From Amoebophrya sp. A120 (Eukaryota; Sar; Dinophyceae; Syndiniales; Amoebophryaceae), in assembly GCA_905178155.1 (NCBI GenBank), contig CAJINV010000012.1, positions 243,271 to 307,270 of the forward strand: a DNA stretch of 64,000 nt, written 5' to 3'. Position 1 is the first letter of the stretch; each line of letters opens with the position of its first letter. The notes under the pieces were generated by a model. That model saw only the letters and a list, made by a program, of their open reading frames with translations, ran no database searches and was not told the origin of the DNA. Both the position numbers and the translations under genes were made by a program. Below, piece after piece: positions 45,660 to 58,249 of the stretch.

Positions 45660-46650
45660 AGCGCATCACCGCAAGCGCCCGCCGCCATACCTTCTTCTGG
45701 CGCAAGCGGATATCCACGCTGCGCGTTTTAACGACCAGGTTGCGTGCTCCAACCACGACGCCGCTCGACGAACACACGACGCTATGGACTGCTGATGCAC
45801 ATAGGAGGACAAAATGCGACCACTGTGGCGCAGGCACTCTACACGGGCGCGCGCGGGCGCGTGCGCTCTGGGTTCGGGGTGCGAACGTTCGAAAGCTGCA
45901 GGCCAACCTGGGCGGCCCACCAAGTGGCTCGGTAGGAACCATACCCGGAGCGCCCAAAGGTGCTCGCGCGCCTTCGCATAAATGCGAGAGAACTGAGCCA
46001 ACCACCTCTCACTGCTCGGCCACAAAAACGGACAAGGGCGGGGGGGCGGGCGTGAGGCCGCCCGGGCGCCTACCAGCATGCTTGCATGGACGCGCGAGGC
46101 CGACAAAGCCCGGCAGGGAGCTCCGCTCGCACCGGGGTCGCCGGCCGGGGCAACGACAGAAACAACAACACACGCGCGCGCGCCGGGACGGCGGCGCGAC
46201 ACGACGCCGCCCTTACTCATGCCCTTACTACAATGCGGGCGGGGACCTGTCGCCCGGCCGCGGGCGTTTGGTGGGCGTTTTCGACTGCTTGAGAGCACTG
46301 ACCTCTTCCTCTAGTTCAGTTACCCGCTTTTTGGGCTGCGGCGCTCTTCCTCTGCCGATGTCGACGTGCGGGCGCCAGGGCGATGGAAAGAAATGCACGC
46401 GGCCCGGGCGGCCGCCATCGGATAGGCCGGCGGAGCTCGCTGCGACCTCGGGCGGCCGGGATTCTGGTATCCTCCCTCCTGACCTCCATCAACCCACCAC
46501 AACTCCGTCGCCCCGGGTCTGTAAATGCGCCGGGCTGAAATACCAGAGCGAGAAGCAACGACAAGAAGAAATAGACGCCGGCGCCATCTTTTTTGCAATT
46601 AGCGCAGCACGTAGAAGTATGTGTATCTATTACTTGACCTCTCAGCCATC
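45660..46650. other. GC-rich island 3
   Basis: CpG-dense block about 0.7 kb upstream (minus sense) of the gene at 42874-44919. Overlapping ORFs on both strands without protein character. Confidence 0.6.
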
Positions 46651-48180
46651 GGACCACCCGGCGCCAATCGAACGATCCAATGTTCCTGATCTAGAAATCG
46701 CAAAACCGCTCATCGCTTATCATTTGTCTAATATCCTTTGCCGAGCCTGAGACACTGGCGCATAAGGATAAGCACATGAGGTCAGGGCACTACTTAATGC
46801 TGCTTCGACCACTAGTGCGTCTCGGTAGACACTGGCAAGGCCACCTCGCGCACGCGCAGCTCTCGCCCGGTAGTTGGTTCAGAAAAGTCTTGGTCGCTCT
46901 CATATGTATGTGAAATCGCTTCACCCACCGCACATCGGATAATTTCTTTTTCTCTCAGAAAAGGACTGACTCCATTATCCTCAGGCCGGCTTCATCTCAA
47001 GTTAAATTGTTCGCGACCATGAAGAACGAGAACGACTACACAACCGGTCGGGCTTTTTAATAAGTTCTTTCCATCTTTCTGAACATAGTCGCAGGTTGTA
47101 GCGTAGCAAATCGCTGCAGATGGTGTAGCAAAAACCCTGCCTGCAACCCAACTTTTTTCTCGTGATGTACTTGCTCCTGTCCACAGGTACATTTGCTGGC
47201 TCGTCGACCAGATGTACTGTTGACTAGGAGATACATTGTCTGGCTGCAAAAGTGCTGAGCATCCTTGTACGCTTGACGGCTTTACGCGGAGGACAAGGAC
47301 TGGAGTAGTTTGAAAATAAAAATTTAAATAACGCAGAGCGAAACTAGTAAAAAAAACATGTCATTTGCAGCTAAGAAAAAACAGTCTAATACTAGTCTTG
47401 AGAACTTTATTTTCATTTCTTGATTTTCGCATACAGTTTCGTTTTTTCTCCAAACCAGATCCGTTAAGTACAACTACTGTGAGGTCGGTTTATCTTTATT
47501 CCTTGCTGTATTTTTGTTTTTCACTAGACAAATTTTGCAACTTCGGTTCTGTCATCGCGAGCTGAAGTTCATTTGATTCCAATCTGTACAAGTTCGTATT
47601 ATACAGAGGGTACTTGTGTGCTGAAGTCAATACTTCCCCCTGCTGGAAGGGGTCAGCAACATTTTTGAATCGACGCCGCACCTTTCTTAACTACAAGCTG
47701 TGTAAAGCGTTTACTTTCCTGAAAGGTTGTTCCTTTGCAAGTGAGCAAAAGCAACTTCATCGACAACTAGAAAGAAGAACACCAGCACCACTCCCGCTTC
47801 ACAGCTGCCGGGGGAGCGCACGTTATGCTCTCGGTGGTGGTCGTTGCGGTCGTAGCCGATTCGTGCAAAACGGCTCCCACCTGTAGCTCAAGTAAATCTT
47901 GCCTTTACATCGACGCCACGCATGCAAATTTCGATGTCTTCGCCAAGGGCGAAGGGATCCTAAGAGCAAGCCGAAGCCGTCGCGTGTCGAAGCCGACCTC
48001 TTCGCTATCATGCGAGATTCTTTCATTCTCATTCTACCGTCATCCAGACAGGCCAAGTATTGCTAAGTAGTGGACTGTCTGAGTGGGGAACGAAATGCTT
48101 TCCATTTCGCGACCCAACAAGATTTGGCTTGAGAGTGTGCTGGAAGCCTTTATTTCATTGCGATAATGCCTCGTCCTTTC
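46651..48180. other. Mostly intergenic
   Basis: A minus-strand stretch near 47070-47215 (PVDRSKYITRKKLGCRQ) could be a stray exon. Otherwise nothing recognised. Confidence 0.3.
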
Positions 48181-48194
48181 CCAGCTTCGCCAAG

Positions 48195-48569
48195 ATGAGC
48201 ATCTGCAGAAGGAGCGGTATCACATCCAACAGTCCCCTCCCGACCTCGACCTTCGCCTTCATTTGTGATGCTTCAAGAACATGAGACGAGCATGCGCTTC
48301 ATAATCATACTTCAAAAAGTCAGCATTATTCTACAACTTGTTGACCTCCGTCGGTTGAGAAGCAAGGTAATGCGGGCTCAGAACCCGAAATCGTGCCGTC
48401 TCAACTGATTCCGACATACCTTCGACTACCGGAATTGTGAGGATTTTTGTCTTAGACTACAAACAGAAACTGGAAAGAGCGAAGGAGTTACTGGGGAAGG
48501 GGAACATCCTCACACAACATATTCGCGAGAACCAGGAGACCGACAATCGTATTGCGCGACTCGACCGCG
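48195..48569 (+). CDS. Possible plus-strand coiled-coil exons
   Basis: Two short charged segments. One (QLRQDEHLQKERYHIQQ) follows a TTTCCCAG acceptor. The other, at about 48457-48569 (YKQKLERAKELLGKGNILTQ), lies between a TTTTGTCTTAG acceptor and a GTAGTGG donor. They look helical and coding, but their phases do not join cleanly and they would be the only plus-strand multi-exon gene in the window. Low confidence. Confidence 0.3.
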
Positions 48570-49100
48570 AACTCGTAGTGGTTTCATTTATCCGGTCGAA
48601 AAGTATACCACCACACAGCTGTGCCTAGTATGGGTATATACAACAGCAAGCTTTTCTTATTCTTTTTATTTCATCGTGCGCACCAAACTCTCAAGTACTT
48701 ATGCAAATGCTCATGCGGAAAAATAAAAAACACAATTCCGGATAAAGGTGGTCTCCTTTTCGCTACGCATGATTGGCAGTGATGCAATTTTAGTACAGAC
48801 CAGCTGCTGGTGTGGTGTACCTCTACACAAGATATGCTGCGGAGGAGCTCACGGTCCCCTTCAGGTCTTCGTGCTTCCTATTCGCGTCGCTATTCGCGGC
48901 TGCCCGGTGCTCGATATGAGAGTTGGAAACGAGGACCCCCCCTCTACAATTTCTCATTTGAAAAATGCCAGTAGATGAAGAACCAGCAGCACAAAGAAGG
49001 CCTGCGTAATTGACGTTGATCTCAAAAGCACCTCGGTTCTGCAACTTGATATGATTAGAGGTCGTGTGAAAGCGAACAGGGAGGGGAACAGGATGAAATT

Positions 49101-51197
49101 TCAATTTTGTATTCCAAAGAAATGGTGGAGAAGGGATTCTCGTGCACTCTCATATGCGTCGAGCTTTAAGTCCACACCACTGAGCTGTGATGATACCTGG
49201 TCACGCCGTGCAGCCAGCAACCCGCGCTCCATCATCTGCTTCTGCAGGATCGCGACGTGCTGCACCGCGGCCGCCGCGTCGTGGACTGCCAGATCTGCAG
49301 GCTTGACCTTCAACCCACAGATCTTGCACGCGACCAACAAGCTCGCTATGGGGTACTCAAACCTTACACTGATCGCTGTTTCATCCTGTGGCTTTGTTTG
49401 TGTGTGATGCAAGAATTACATCATCAAAAGTGAAACTGCGCGTCGTGAGCTACAACTTATCTGCGAGGGATCTCATAGGCATACACCACTTGTCGTTGTC
49501 ATGCGAAGCCAGTAGTTTGGTCGTGTGAGAAGTGTGCTCCTGGAGGATACTTGTTTTTACCGGACAGAATTGATTTTGCATGGCGAATCAACATATAACA
49601 CTGATCCATGTAACGTTTGAGAGCACCATACTCGGGCAGATCAGCTTGTGTGCGTTTCGGTCTTTTCTGCGGATTGCCAATCCGCATTCACTATGCTGTG
49701 CAAAAGTATCGCACTCGTATTTTTGCAATCATGCATTACACTGTTCTTAAGCTAAACCTAAATCCGTAATACAAATTTCATTTCTCATGATGAGGAAATT
49801 TGTGATGCATTTAAATAATTTATACGAGTACGATACTTTTGCAATGCATATTCACAGGTGACCTTAGCAAACTGGCAGTTAGCCAGATGCTTTCCCATCA
49901 AATCCCCGTACTCGCCCTTCCATTGGCACCATTCTTCGTCCTCGGGACTGCTCGACGCTGAGGTACTAGAGGAGCTTCCGTTCGTCGAGACTACGGTGGA
50001 GGACAGGGAGGAAAAGGTATCCCCGTGCAAACACACCCGTTGTGATTGTTCGTAAAAAAGCAACTGCAATCTATCCCCCTAGTCGTTCAAAACTCAGCAT
50101 TGGCCTCATGTCCCTTAAGGAGTGAGGCCCGAGACTTGTACTGCAACGGGCGTTTCACTAATGAAAAAATCACATACGAGCAGGAGGTAATGTCATCACA
50201 AGCACAAAGTCGATCTTATGCATTGCAAATATAATGTCTGGGTCTGGAAGGACGCAAGGTTTGTCATGCTTGTCTTGAGGTATGAGTGAAGAGTCTGTCA
50301 TGCGCGTCCAAGACGTCAAGATCCGTGTGCTTCTGCGTGTCATGCAAAAACGCAGCTTGTCATGCGGAAAGCGAAACACTGAGCCGTACTTGGCTGTGCA
50401 TTTCAGAGCATTCCATTTGCTATTGGTACGTATTGATTCACAACTCAGCATGACAAGTTTCCAGACCAAGACATATTTGCAGTGGATAGGCCTGTCCAAG
50501 AGCAGTCGCAGCTAGTGGTGCCGCAAGAGATTTTTCTTCGATGCCAAAGTTGAGCCGGACAATTTTCATGTGATGCAGCACAGCCATGTAGTGAGGCGCT
50601 TTGTCTTCAATCACAAGAAGGTATGTTTGCACAGGATAGGACCCGCCGCTCGACGCCGTTTGCCGGTGGCGCATACTCCACGGGCAATAAACCTGATTTG
50701 AATATTATTTTTTCATATTCGATCGCTTCCGTTCCGTATAATTTTAATTACAACATTTAACTCGTAGGCAATAAACATCACGCTGCAGTCATCCAGATGT
50801 CGCAAGCAGAACGACGCAGAGAACTTTTGAAATTTCCGAGATTATCACTCAATGCGGAGAAGGAGCGAACTCTAGCACAAAAACGACTTATGCAAGTCAA
50901 TACGTTGATTTTGTTGATCATGCGTAGGGCGTGGATGTTGGATTTTTTGAGAGGACTCCCTCTGGTGGCGGTTGCTTCCGTGCCGCGACCGAAGGGAACG
51001 CGACAGGTTGGGCAGGATCTGACCGAAGGGTGTTCAATGCAGCTTGTGCAGAAAATCGAACTGCAGCAGGCCGTCTGCAGCGGGTCCTCCACCAGGTTCA
51101 AACAGACGCTGCACTCGTAGTGCTTGGCCAGGTCTCGTGCCTCCTCGCAGACGATATCGTCGACGCGAAATTTATCAAAGCTTCCGGGCGAGGACAT
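49101..51197 (-). CDS. RING plus TRAF-type zinc-finger protein (TRAF-like E3 ligase)
   Basis: The start at 51197 gives MSSPGSFDKFRVDDIVCEEA, then a C3HC4-type RING: CSVCLNLVEDPLQTACC, FCTSCIEH, CPTCRVPFGRG (residues ~29-70). After at least one ordinary intron (donor near IN/GTATTG) and exons near 50491-50640, TRAF-type zinc fingers follow: EWCQWKGEYGDLMGKHLANC, VTCECGLAIRRKDRNAH and, across an introner, CPSLLVACKICGLKVKPADL. The C-terminus is a helical segment ending HHFFGIQN at 49101. A RING followed by TRAF zinc fingers is typical of ubiquitin ligases and signalling adaptors; no MATH domain is seen. The segment between RING and zinc fingers (50.05-50.78 kb) is only partly resolved. Confidence 0.8.
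49347..49630 (-). mobile_element. Introner, family J
   Basis: TATGGGGTACTCAAACCTTA faces AACGTTTGAGAGCACCATA. TSD CTCGC/CTCGG. Removal restores HKLICPS-LLVACKICG. Confidence 0.88.
49692..49850 (-). mobile_element. Introner, family A
   Basis: A-type TIRs with a perfect TTCAC TSD. Removal restores FAKVTCE-CGLAIRRK within a zinc finger. Confidence 0.93.
50217..50488 (-). mobile_element. Introner, family B
   Basis: B-type TIRs (with an inserted AAT at one end) and a poor TSD (GATCT/GGCCT). The exon joint was not resolved. Confidence 0.8.
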
Positions 51198-51239
51198 GGT
51201 GATGATTTCTTTCTCTTCGCACTTTTCTTTTCGTAATTC

Positions 51240-51840
51240 GAAAGGACGCCTCTCTCGGGTATAAGTAAAGTCTACTACAACGTATTACGGCTTCATAGTC
51301 GACCACTTCTATTTTGCAAAGCTTCCACTTCGTACCATGTATACGGACAATCTTGTTCGTCCGAGTTCTGGTGGATAATCGTTTGTGTAGCAACTCGCCG
51401 ACTTCTTTCTTTCACGAGGGAACGAAAGTAATAAGGCCGAGAGACCCTTTTGCACCTCCCATTGCAGAAGAACAGACTGGTATGCATCAGGATTACGAGG
51501 GCCACGAGCAGCAGACGAACCGACCATATCAGTCTTGGACGCATTTTCAGTACGTAAACACTATAGATACCGACACCAAACTGGCCAGGGTCGCCGGCAT
51601 CCCCGACGACAATCTTACAGTTGTACCACGGTGCGACTTTGAAAACACTGCTTTGTGTCGCTCTTGTTTCGATGAAGAACAATGACGAGCCTCTCTCCCC
51701 CTCTCTCGCCCCTGATGATGGTGCAACAAACCACCACTCTAAGACAAAAGGAGCACGCTAGTACTTGGAACAAAAGCGAAGTCGGAGCTGCAAGGACACG
51801 TCAACAACAAAACACCCAATAGCTTCGGTTGCAATGGATG
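51240..51840. other. Ambiguous region with opposing ORFs
   Basis: A plus ORF at 51314-51685 and a minus ORF at 51293-51682 overlap almost fully. The minus one contains a hydrophobic stretch (SVRLLLVALVILMHTSLFFC); the plus one is polar. Neither has other support. Confidence 0.25.
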
Positions 51841-51849
51841 ACTATGGTG

Positions 51850-52500
51850 AAAGGGGGCCTTCGCAAAGCCGAGGAAAAGCTGCGCCATGCACCGACCGAT
51901 GGGCAGGGCTGCGTTGCGACTCCTATCCAGACGAGAGCGCCAGCGCCACAAACACCGGCCAAGAAGGTTGGTTAGTGCATACGTGCCGGCGTTTGGCTTT
52001 GACCGACAAACACTCACTGGGCGAGGGCGCTGGCCCCTTTCCAAGGGTGGAGAGGAAAGTGCGCGGGCCCGGGCCCGGCCGCACATCAGCGCGCCAGAAA
52101 AATCAATAAAAGCGAGCAGAGGCGCTGGCCCGCCAGCGGGCGCAGGCGCGGCTGTGAATGCTTGCTGCGCGCCTGGGTTGCGCGCGGGCGCTTTGCCGGG
52201 ACAGGCCCACCAAACGCGAGGACGGGGCCCCAAATATGGGGCGAAGGAAGGAGTGGGGCCGTGGGGTCGGTGGGGGCGACAACGCACGCACACGATGCAG
52301 CTTCCGCTGCAATGTTTTCACGTTTTGTCCTGCTCCTGCACTTTCCGCGGCCCAGGCTCGCTGGCCCGCCTCCTCGCCCCGCGCGCCCCGGCGCGGCCCC
52401 GGCCTTGGGTAGATTTGTTTCTATAGCGCCGGCAACCCAACGCCGACGCCTTCGACTGGGAAAGGCCTCCGGGGCGAAGCGCCGCGACCAATCTTACGCA
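51850..52500. other. GC-rich island 4
   Basis: CpG-dense block about 0.65 kb upstream (minus sense) of the RING/TRAF gene. No protein-like ORF. Confidence 0.6.
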
Positions 52501-53039
52501 GCTGGGCGCACATAGATGCAAGGGGGCCCCTGTGCCTGTCCTCGTGCATGTGCAATATATAACCCCGGCGAGCGGCCATGAGCTTTAAATTTTGGGTCAA
52601 CATCTCTACCGGACTCTCTCTGTGGTCAGCTATGCATTTTTTCGACAGGATGAGAATTTGGCACGGCTGGATTATAAACATGAACCGCCACCAGCGTTCT
52701 GATTCTCTTTCTGTCACAATGATTTTGCATCTGCCCACACGGACTTGCATTTGAGTCAAAACCGGATCGCTCCATAGTACTAGAATAAAATGGCTTTGCT
52801 CTGATGCTCGACTCAGGCTCTCTCCCTTCTCCTCAGAATGAATTGATCGGCGTCGAACAGGTAAAGCTTTTCTTTCTCTGCCAGCTTTATCCGCCCCTCG
52901 AAAGAGCAGATTGACACGCACTCGTGGCGAAGCGTCCGAGCCTTTCAAGATTTCACAGACTACCATGAGGACAAAGAGACCCTTCGCTCCTCGGTCGCAA
53001 AATGATAAGAGGCCCTACTAGCTACTTAGCGAGAAAAGC

Positions 53040-53750
53040 TTCACTCTGGGCCACCTCGTGATGAGCGGGGCTGCCGCGGTGCGTGCCTCCACCACCGACC
53101 TGAGCGAAAGCCGGCGCCGCGCAGGCGCGGGGCTGTCCCCTGGCAGGGCCAAACACTGACACTCGCCCGCACCGAACGAAACACAACGCGCCCTCCACAC
53201 ACTGCGAGCATGCGGATCCGCGGGGGTTGGATGGATCGATGGCGCCGCCGGCTGGCGTGGGCCCCGCCGGCCATCCAGAATGAAGAAGCCAACAGCCTGG
53301 CCCGCCCGTTTGTGTTCACAGGCTTGCTAGCACCGAAAGCGGGCGGCGCACCAGATGGAGAACCGCCGGCCGGAAGAAGCCCCCAACAAGGGCGCCACAG
53401 GGGCGGGCCAACTTGTCGCGCGGCGCCGGCGGGCAACCGGCGCAACGTGATCGGAACAAGAGCGAGGCGCAGGAACTGGCGGCGGCCGGGTCGGCGGCGT
53501 GTTCCGTGGCAAGCGCTTCGCTTCTTCGTGCCGCAGTTCTGGTAGCTCAACCGCTGCGCTAACAGCCGCGCGCAGGCGAGTTTTGCTCCGGGCGTCCATG
53601 TTCTACACAGAGGGGGGCGCGAGAACAAAAGGAGGAGCCGCGTACCAACGCCGGCGGGCCATGCTTTATCCAAGCGGGCGGAAAAAATAACACCATCACC
53701 GCGGCACGTCGATAAACCGCCGCCACTATCTTGCAATCGGTTTTCTCGGT
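53040..53750. other. GC-rich island 5
   Basis: CpG-dense block resembling island 4 in composition, separated from it by about 0.5 kb of lower-GC DNA. Overlapping ORFs on both strands, none protein-like. Confidence 0.6.
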
Positions 53751-54666
53751 GGGCATGTATTCGGTTCAAAAGCTGGCCAATCGATGATGCCTTCGTGTGA
53801 AGTCCGGCTCTCACTAGCCTACTCAGACCTTGACAGACCGGATCAATGCCGGCAAGGTAGAAATCTTTTTCACCTTTACGCTCAGAGAAACCCACGAAAA
53901 GGACAGAGAAAAGCTAGCACACCTTTGGGTTAGCATTTATTTTGATCTCTCGAAATAGAACTGGCGCTCTCTTTTGGAAACGCAGCCCTCCTGTCACACA
54001 TTCAATATTCTGCCGTCAGTCTCTCTCGGGCAATAAAAAGCTAAAGCTCGTCGTCCCACCGAACCTATCCTATAGCGACGAGGCATTTTCTTCTCTTTTG
54101 CATCTGCGGAGCGCACAAAGACGAGCAGTGGCGCTTTTAGTTGCGTACTAGTTGTTCTGGATGTAGCAGAAGAGCTGAGAAGGCAAGTCGTGCTGAAACC
54201 CGTCCTGCGCCTAAAGTTAAGAGAACAAATTAATACCGGAAAAACCAAGTGACTCTCTTGAACCGCCACGCCAAGCTGCATAATGTCCTGCACCTCCACG
54301 GTGCCACTTTTGCCATCTGTATTAAGCATAAGCAATCCTGCTTCATTTGCTCAATTCGTTTTCGTATTATTTCCCAGCAGACCCATTTATGCTCCGCAAG
54401 GTGCTTCACAAAAGTCACCTTAAAGCTCTACCTCGCACACAAGGCAGAAAAAGACTTCTCTTCTATATTCAAGTTCTTGACCAGTCACTAAAGCTACTAA
54501 ATTCATCGCGCTATCAGATCTCTGACTCTGAGTGTACCTAGCCGATGTGGGATCGTTCTTCTCGGGAAAAAGAACAGCGGTGTCGGCAACGTAGCCCAGA
54601 CCACAAATGCAGCCTCACAACCACCTCTTCTTCGACACACGAACAGCTCCTCCGGAATTTAAAACT

Positions 54667-57600
54667 TCATCTCGCTTTCTTTCCCTCCTTCTTGTTACCG
54701 CCCGATTTGCTTTCCTTGCTATTCTGCGAGTTCTTGTTCTCCTTGTTCTGTTGGTCTTGGTCGTCCGTTCTACTTTTACCACTTTGACTCCCGCTGCCAC
54801 CGCCCCCTGCGCCCTCATTGTCTGCTGCAGGAGGGGCCTCGTTTTCGCGAATAATATGGAGCTCTCAAGCGTTACATTCTCAACTGTTACATGGTTTGTC
54901 ATGCAAAACTACCATCGTGATCCACAGGATGAAGCTGCTTCGATTGACAAATTTGCGAAGGGATACACAGCACCTAAATGATCTGCGCGGGACTTGTAAT
55001 GCATTTTTTGCAATCTTCGCCCTTTCGCTTTTCCATTTTTGCATTACAGACTCATGTAACAGTTGAGAATGTAACGTTTGAGAACGCCATAAATAAACCG
55101 CTCCGAGTGTACGTCCGGGGGAAAGACCACAAGTCGCCAGTTTTTCCAGAAGCCCTTGTTGTATGTATTCTTCATCATCTTCCGCAGGGTATCCGACGCA
55201 AATCCAAAAATGTTCTTGGGGTCTGGAACAAGAACGCAGAAGTTTGTCATGCAGCACAAGAACGCAGAAGTGCTCCTTCAACATGCCCAACGCGCATGAA
55301 ATAAACCCATTCTCGGATCCAGCATCACGAAAACCAAAGATATTTTTCCGCTCATGCATCACAGATTTTACTGCCAGCCGCATTTAGCATGACAAGTTGA
55401 GTGCTCCTTCTCGCAAACCCGAGTGGACATATTTGCAACGCATAAAGGTCTTCCGGGGGGTCCGGCTTCTCGAGGATCGGCTCGTTCTCAGGAAGTGCTG
55501 AATCCGTTATGAGATTCTCAACTGCTGCATTCTCAACTGTTACAATTATTTTACTTTGTGATGCAAGAATGGCAAATATTAATATGACGGCAGCGAGCTG
55601 GCAACCCTCACAGAACGAATTCGCCACAAATTTTCACGCTGTTCACCCCTTCTGAAATTTGTCATGCGCAGCAGCTTTATCACGTGGCAGCTTGTTGTAA
55701 TTTCGCACGGCAAATCATGAAACTGTTGAGAGTCTAACGTTTGAGAGTCCCATACCCGTGAGAATAAGGTTTTGCTGCTCCTCATCTGCTATGCATTGCA
55801 AAAGTTTTGCATTTCTTCAGTGGAAATTGCAATCAAACTTATTCACGAAAAAAGTTACAGAGAGAATTTGTAATGCTACACCGACCAAACAATAAACACA
55901 AGCCAAAGGGCCACCGGGTCGTGGAGTCAGGCGGAGAATCAATTTGTAATGCTGATTTCCCTTTCAAACCATATTTCTCATGCTGTATTGCAATTTCACT
56001 ACGAGAAGTACGAAAATCATTTTTGCACAGGATATAGGCTGCAAGGGCTTCGGAGTACTCCTTTTGATCATCCTTGTACTTTTCTCCGAGAGCCCACCTG
56101 AGGGATCCCCACTTCTGTAGCTCATTGATGTATGCTTTGCAAAAGTATCACAGTCGTACTGATTGCAATCGCGCATGACACATTTAGTTTGTTAACCAAA
56201 CCAGCATTACAAATTTCATTTCTCCTTCTTCTGAACAAAATTGTATTTTTACGATTTATGCGATTTGCACAAGTACGATACTTTTGCAATCCATAGACTG
56301 GTGGTCGCGGCGACAACCAAATACGCGTGCCACAGGAAGAATCCCACGAGAATGATGAACATCATGCCACACAGGAGCACGAGAAAGAGCAAATACCCCT
56401 TCGTCGCCATGAGGTACTGCCCGATAACCCAAAAACTGGCCGGATAGCGTTCCTTGGTCACAGGGTCAATGAATACCTGAGTTTTGATGTTGAATTGGAT
56501 TTAGTGTTCCGAAATCTTCTGCTTTGATCTCTTCGCAAAAACATGAGGGAAAGGAAATTGCAGATGAAAGGACCTTGACAACTTCTCGATGAAGTATAGC
56601 AAACGAAATAACTAGACGTAGACTACTAGTACCGCTTCCCAGAGCTTTCTCTTCTCAATGATATGATACAATATCGGCCCTCCGAGCGGCGTATGAACGA
56701 AAATCGCTGCGTCAAAACAACTATTTGCCAGGCGAAGTAGCGAATAAATCACAAACAGAATCACTATCACGACGAGGTCGAGGACTAGCATCATTCCTCA
56801 TATTCCCTAGAAGTACTGGCTAACTAATTTGAATCTCTTATAAGTAGAAGTACAACAAGAGCAAGATCTCCTCTACAGAGCGCTTCACAGTTGTTCCTGC
56901 TCCGCATTTTATTTGCAAGCTCCTGGTTGATGTTGACTCAGCTGTTTTCACTTTCGTTACGCCAGGCAGTAGAGGCAGATGAGACCGTTGGAAAGCAAAA
57001 ACATCATGAAGTAGTAGTGGTTTTGGAGGCCGACGCAGTTGTTGATCCAGATGTGGCATCCTCTGCAAAAGCATCGCACTCGCACTGATTGCAAATATGC
57101 ATGACAAATCATCTTCCTAAAGGTAAAACAGCATTAGCAAATTCCATTTCTTTTTGCCAAAATTTTTTGCAATGCAATTTATACGTAGTGCCATGCTTTT
57201 GCAATTCATATGCAGTGGTGGTCAAATTTGGCGACACAGTGGTTGTGCGTATGGGAGGAAGACGACCCGGTAGCACTTGGAACGACGGCGGGCTACGGGC
57301 AAATAAGTAAATCTTCTATGTTGACATTTACCGTTACACGTATAGTAAGGTAGGGCTCAAGTCTAGCAAGAAATTGCCCAGAACCAGAAGTGCTGCTTCG
57401 TCATTTTTCACTTCTCATAACACAAGCTGCAGTGTTTACTCCTTCCCGGCTTCGGTATTTTGCAAGTCGTACACTCCTGAGTCGGATCGAATATCTGCCC
57501 GTCGGCGGGAAAATAGTTCACCAAGGCCTTCTATACAGTGCAAAAGCATCGCGCTCGTACTAATTGCTGTTATGCATGACAAATCTCTCTCCTAAGGTAA

Positions 57601-58010
57601 AACAGCATTACAAACTTCATTTGTAATGCTGAGGAGCTAATTTGTGATGCAATTTATACTACGTACGATACCTTTGCACTTCATACCTTCACATTTCGTG
57701 ACGTCACCACACCGGGATCTTTGAAGCTGGCCATAACCGTATGCAACTCGAAAAGTAGTTTCTCCTTGTCCTAAGTCTACCAAACCATGTCATGCTCACG
57801 TGTAACGTACTCTGTCATGCATAACTTACATGCAGGCATAGGCATATCCGACTATTCGCTTTAGCGTTTGCTATGCAAGAACTACACGTCTAGCATGGAA
57901 TTTCGGACAAGAGAGAAACTCTGATCCTCTGTTCCGAGCATACCCGAAATAGTAGATGCAGATCAAGAAAGCGGCAAATCCACTGTATATCAAAATGAAA
58001 TAGTAAAATT
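54667..58010 (-). CDS. DHHC-type protein S-palmitoyltransferase, multi-exon
   Basis: Reassembled minus-strand order: TM segment (GFAAFLICIYYFG); ASFKDPGVVTSRNV; the Cys-rich domain ECTTCKIPKPGRSKHCSLC and NHCVAKFDHHC, which an introner cuts from HIWINNCVGLQNHYYF; TM segments (MMLVLDLVVIVILFVIYSLL; LLFLVLLCGMMFIILVGFFL); WHAYLVVAATTS-INE, matching the TTxE motif; then EKYKDDQKEYSEALAAY, a WRLVVFPPDVHSERFI segment and a charged Lys/Asn/Ser tail ending KKEGKKAR. The DHHC Cys forms the acyl intermediate when palmitate is transferred to Cys of membrane-associated substrates. Seven introners; ordinary introns near 57290-57407 and 57771-57944 (GTATGC donor, ACTTAG acceptor). The N-terminus is unresolved; possible further exons lie at 58037-58200 (GTAAGG donor) and about 58390. 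Confidence 0.9.
54855..55091 (-). mobile_element. Introner, family J
   Basis: TATGGAGCTCTCAAGCGTTA faces GTAACGTTTGAGAACGCCAT. The TSD AATAA is perfect. Removal restores HSERFI-RENEAPP. Confidence 0.92.
55202..55444 (-). mobile_element. Introner, family B (diverged)
   Basis: ATCCAAAAATGTTCTTGGGG faces ACATATTTGCAACGCATA. The TSD is unclear. It separates PDPPEDL from ASDTLRKMM. Confidence 0.75.
55508..55754 (-). mobile_element. Introner, family J
   Basis: J-type TIRs; TSD TCCGT/CCCGT. Removal restores QQNLILT-DSALPENE. Confidence 0.9.
55790..56034 (-). mobile_element. Introner, family A (long, diverged)
   Basis: TATGCATTGCAAAAGTTTTG faces TTTTTGCACAGGATA. The TSD is imperfect. It lies between SEALAAY and DEEQQNL. 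Confidence 0.8.
56131..56295 (-). mobile_element. Introner, family A
   Basis: A-type TIRs; TSD weak (TGATG/GACTG). It sits inside the TTxE motif (VVAATTS-INELQK). Confidence 0.87.
57058..57210 (-). mobile_element. Introner, family A
   Basis: A-type TIRs, partly eroded at the left end. It splits the catalytic motif: FDHHC joins HIWINNC on removal. Confidence 0.87.
57532..57685 (-). mobile_element. Introner, family A
   Basis: A-type TIRs with a perfect CCTTC TSD. Removal restores VVTSRNV-KALVNYFP. Confidence 0.93.
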
Positions 58011-58249
58011 ACAAGCGATTAAATTTGCAACCTTACCTACTTCAGCAGTTTGCTGCTGCGCGTGTAATTCGACAGAATTCAGATTCACATTTCTTGGCTT
58101 CGTGCGTGTAGAATGCACAAGGTCATTTTCTACTTTTTGTTTCACGCAACACAATATGATCTCATTACATTTTCTGTAGGCGCTTTGGCTTTGCATCACA
58201 ATGTGCTGGTTGTCTACTGTATTACATACTAGGCTGTAAATGAACTTTT

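Noticed and set aside
49101-49412. Exon start at DETAISVRFEYPIAS for the zinc-finger protein, using a CACAG acceptor
   Set aside because: That sequence is the J-family introner end; TSD excision instead joins ICPS to LLVACKICG and makes a better zinc finger.
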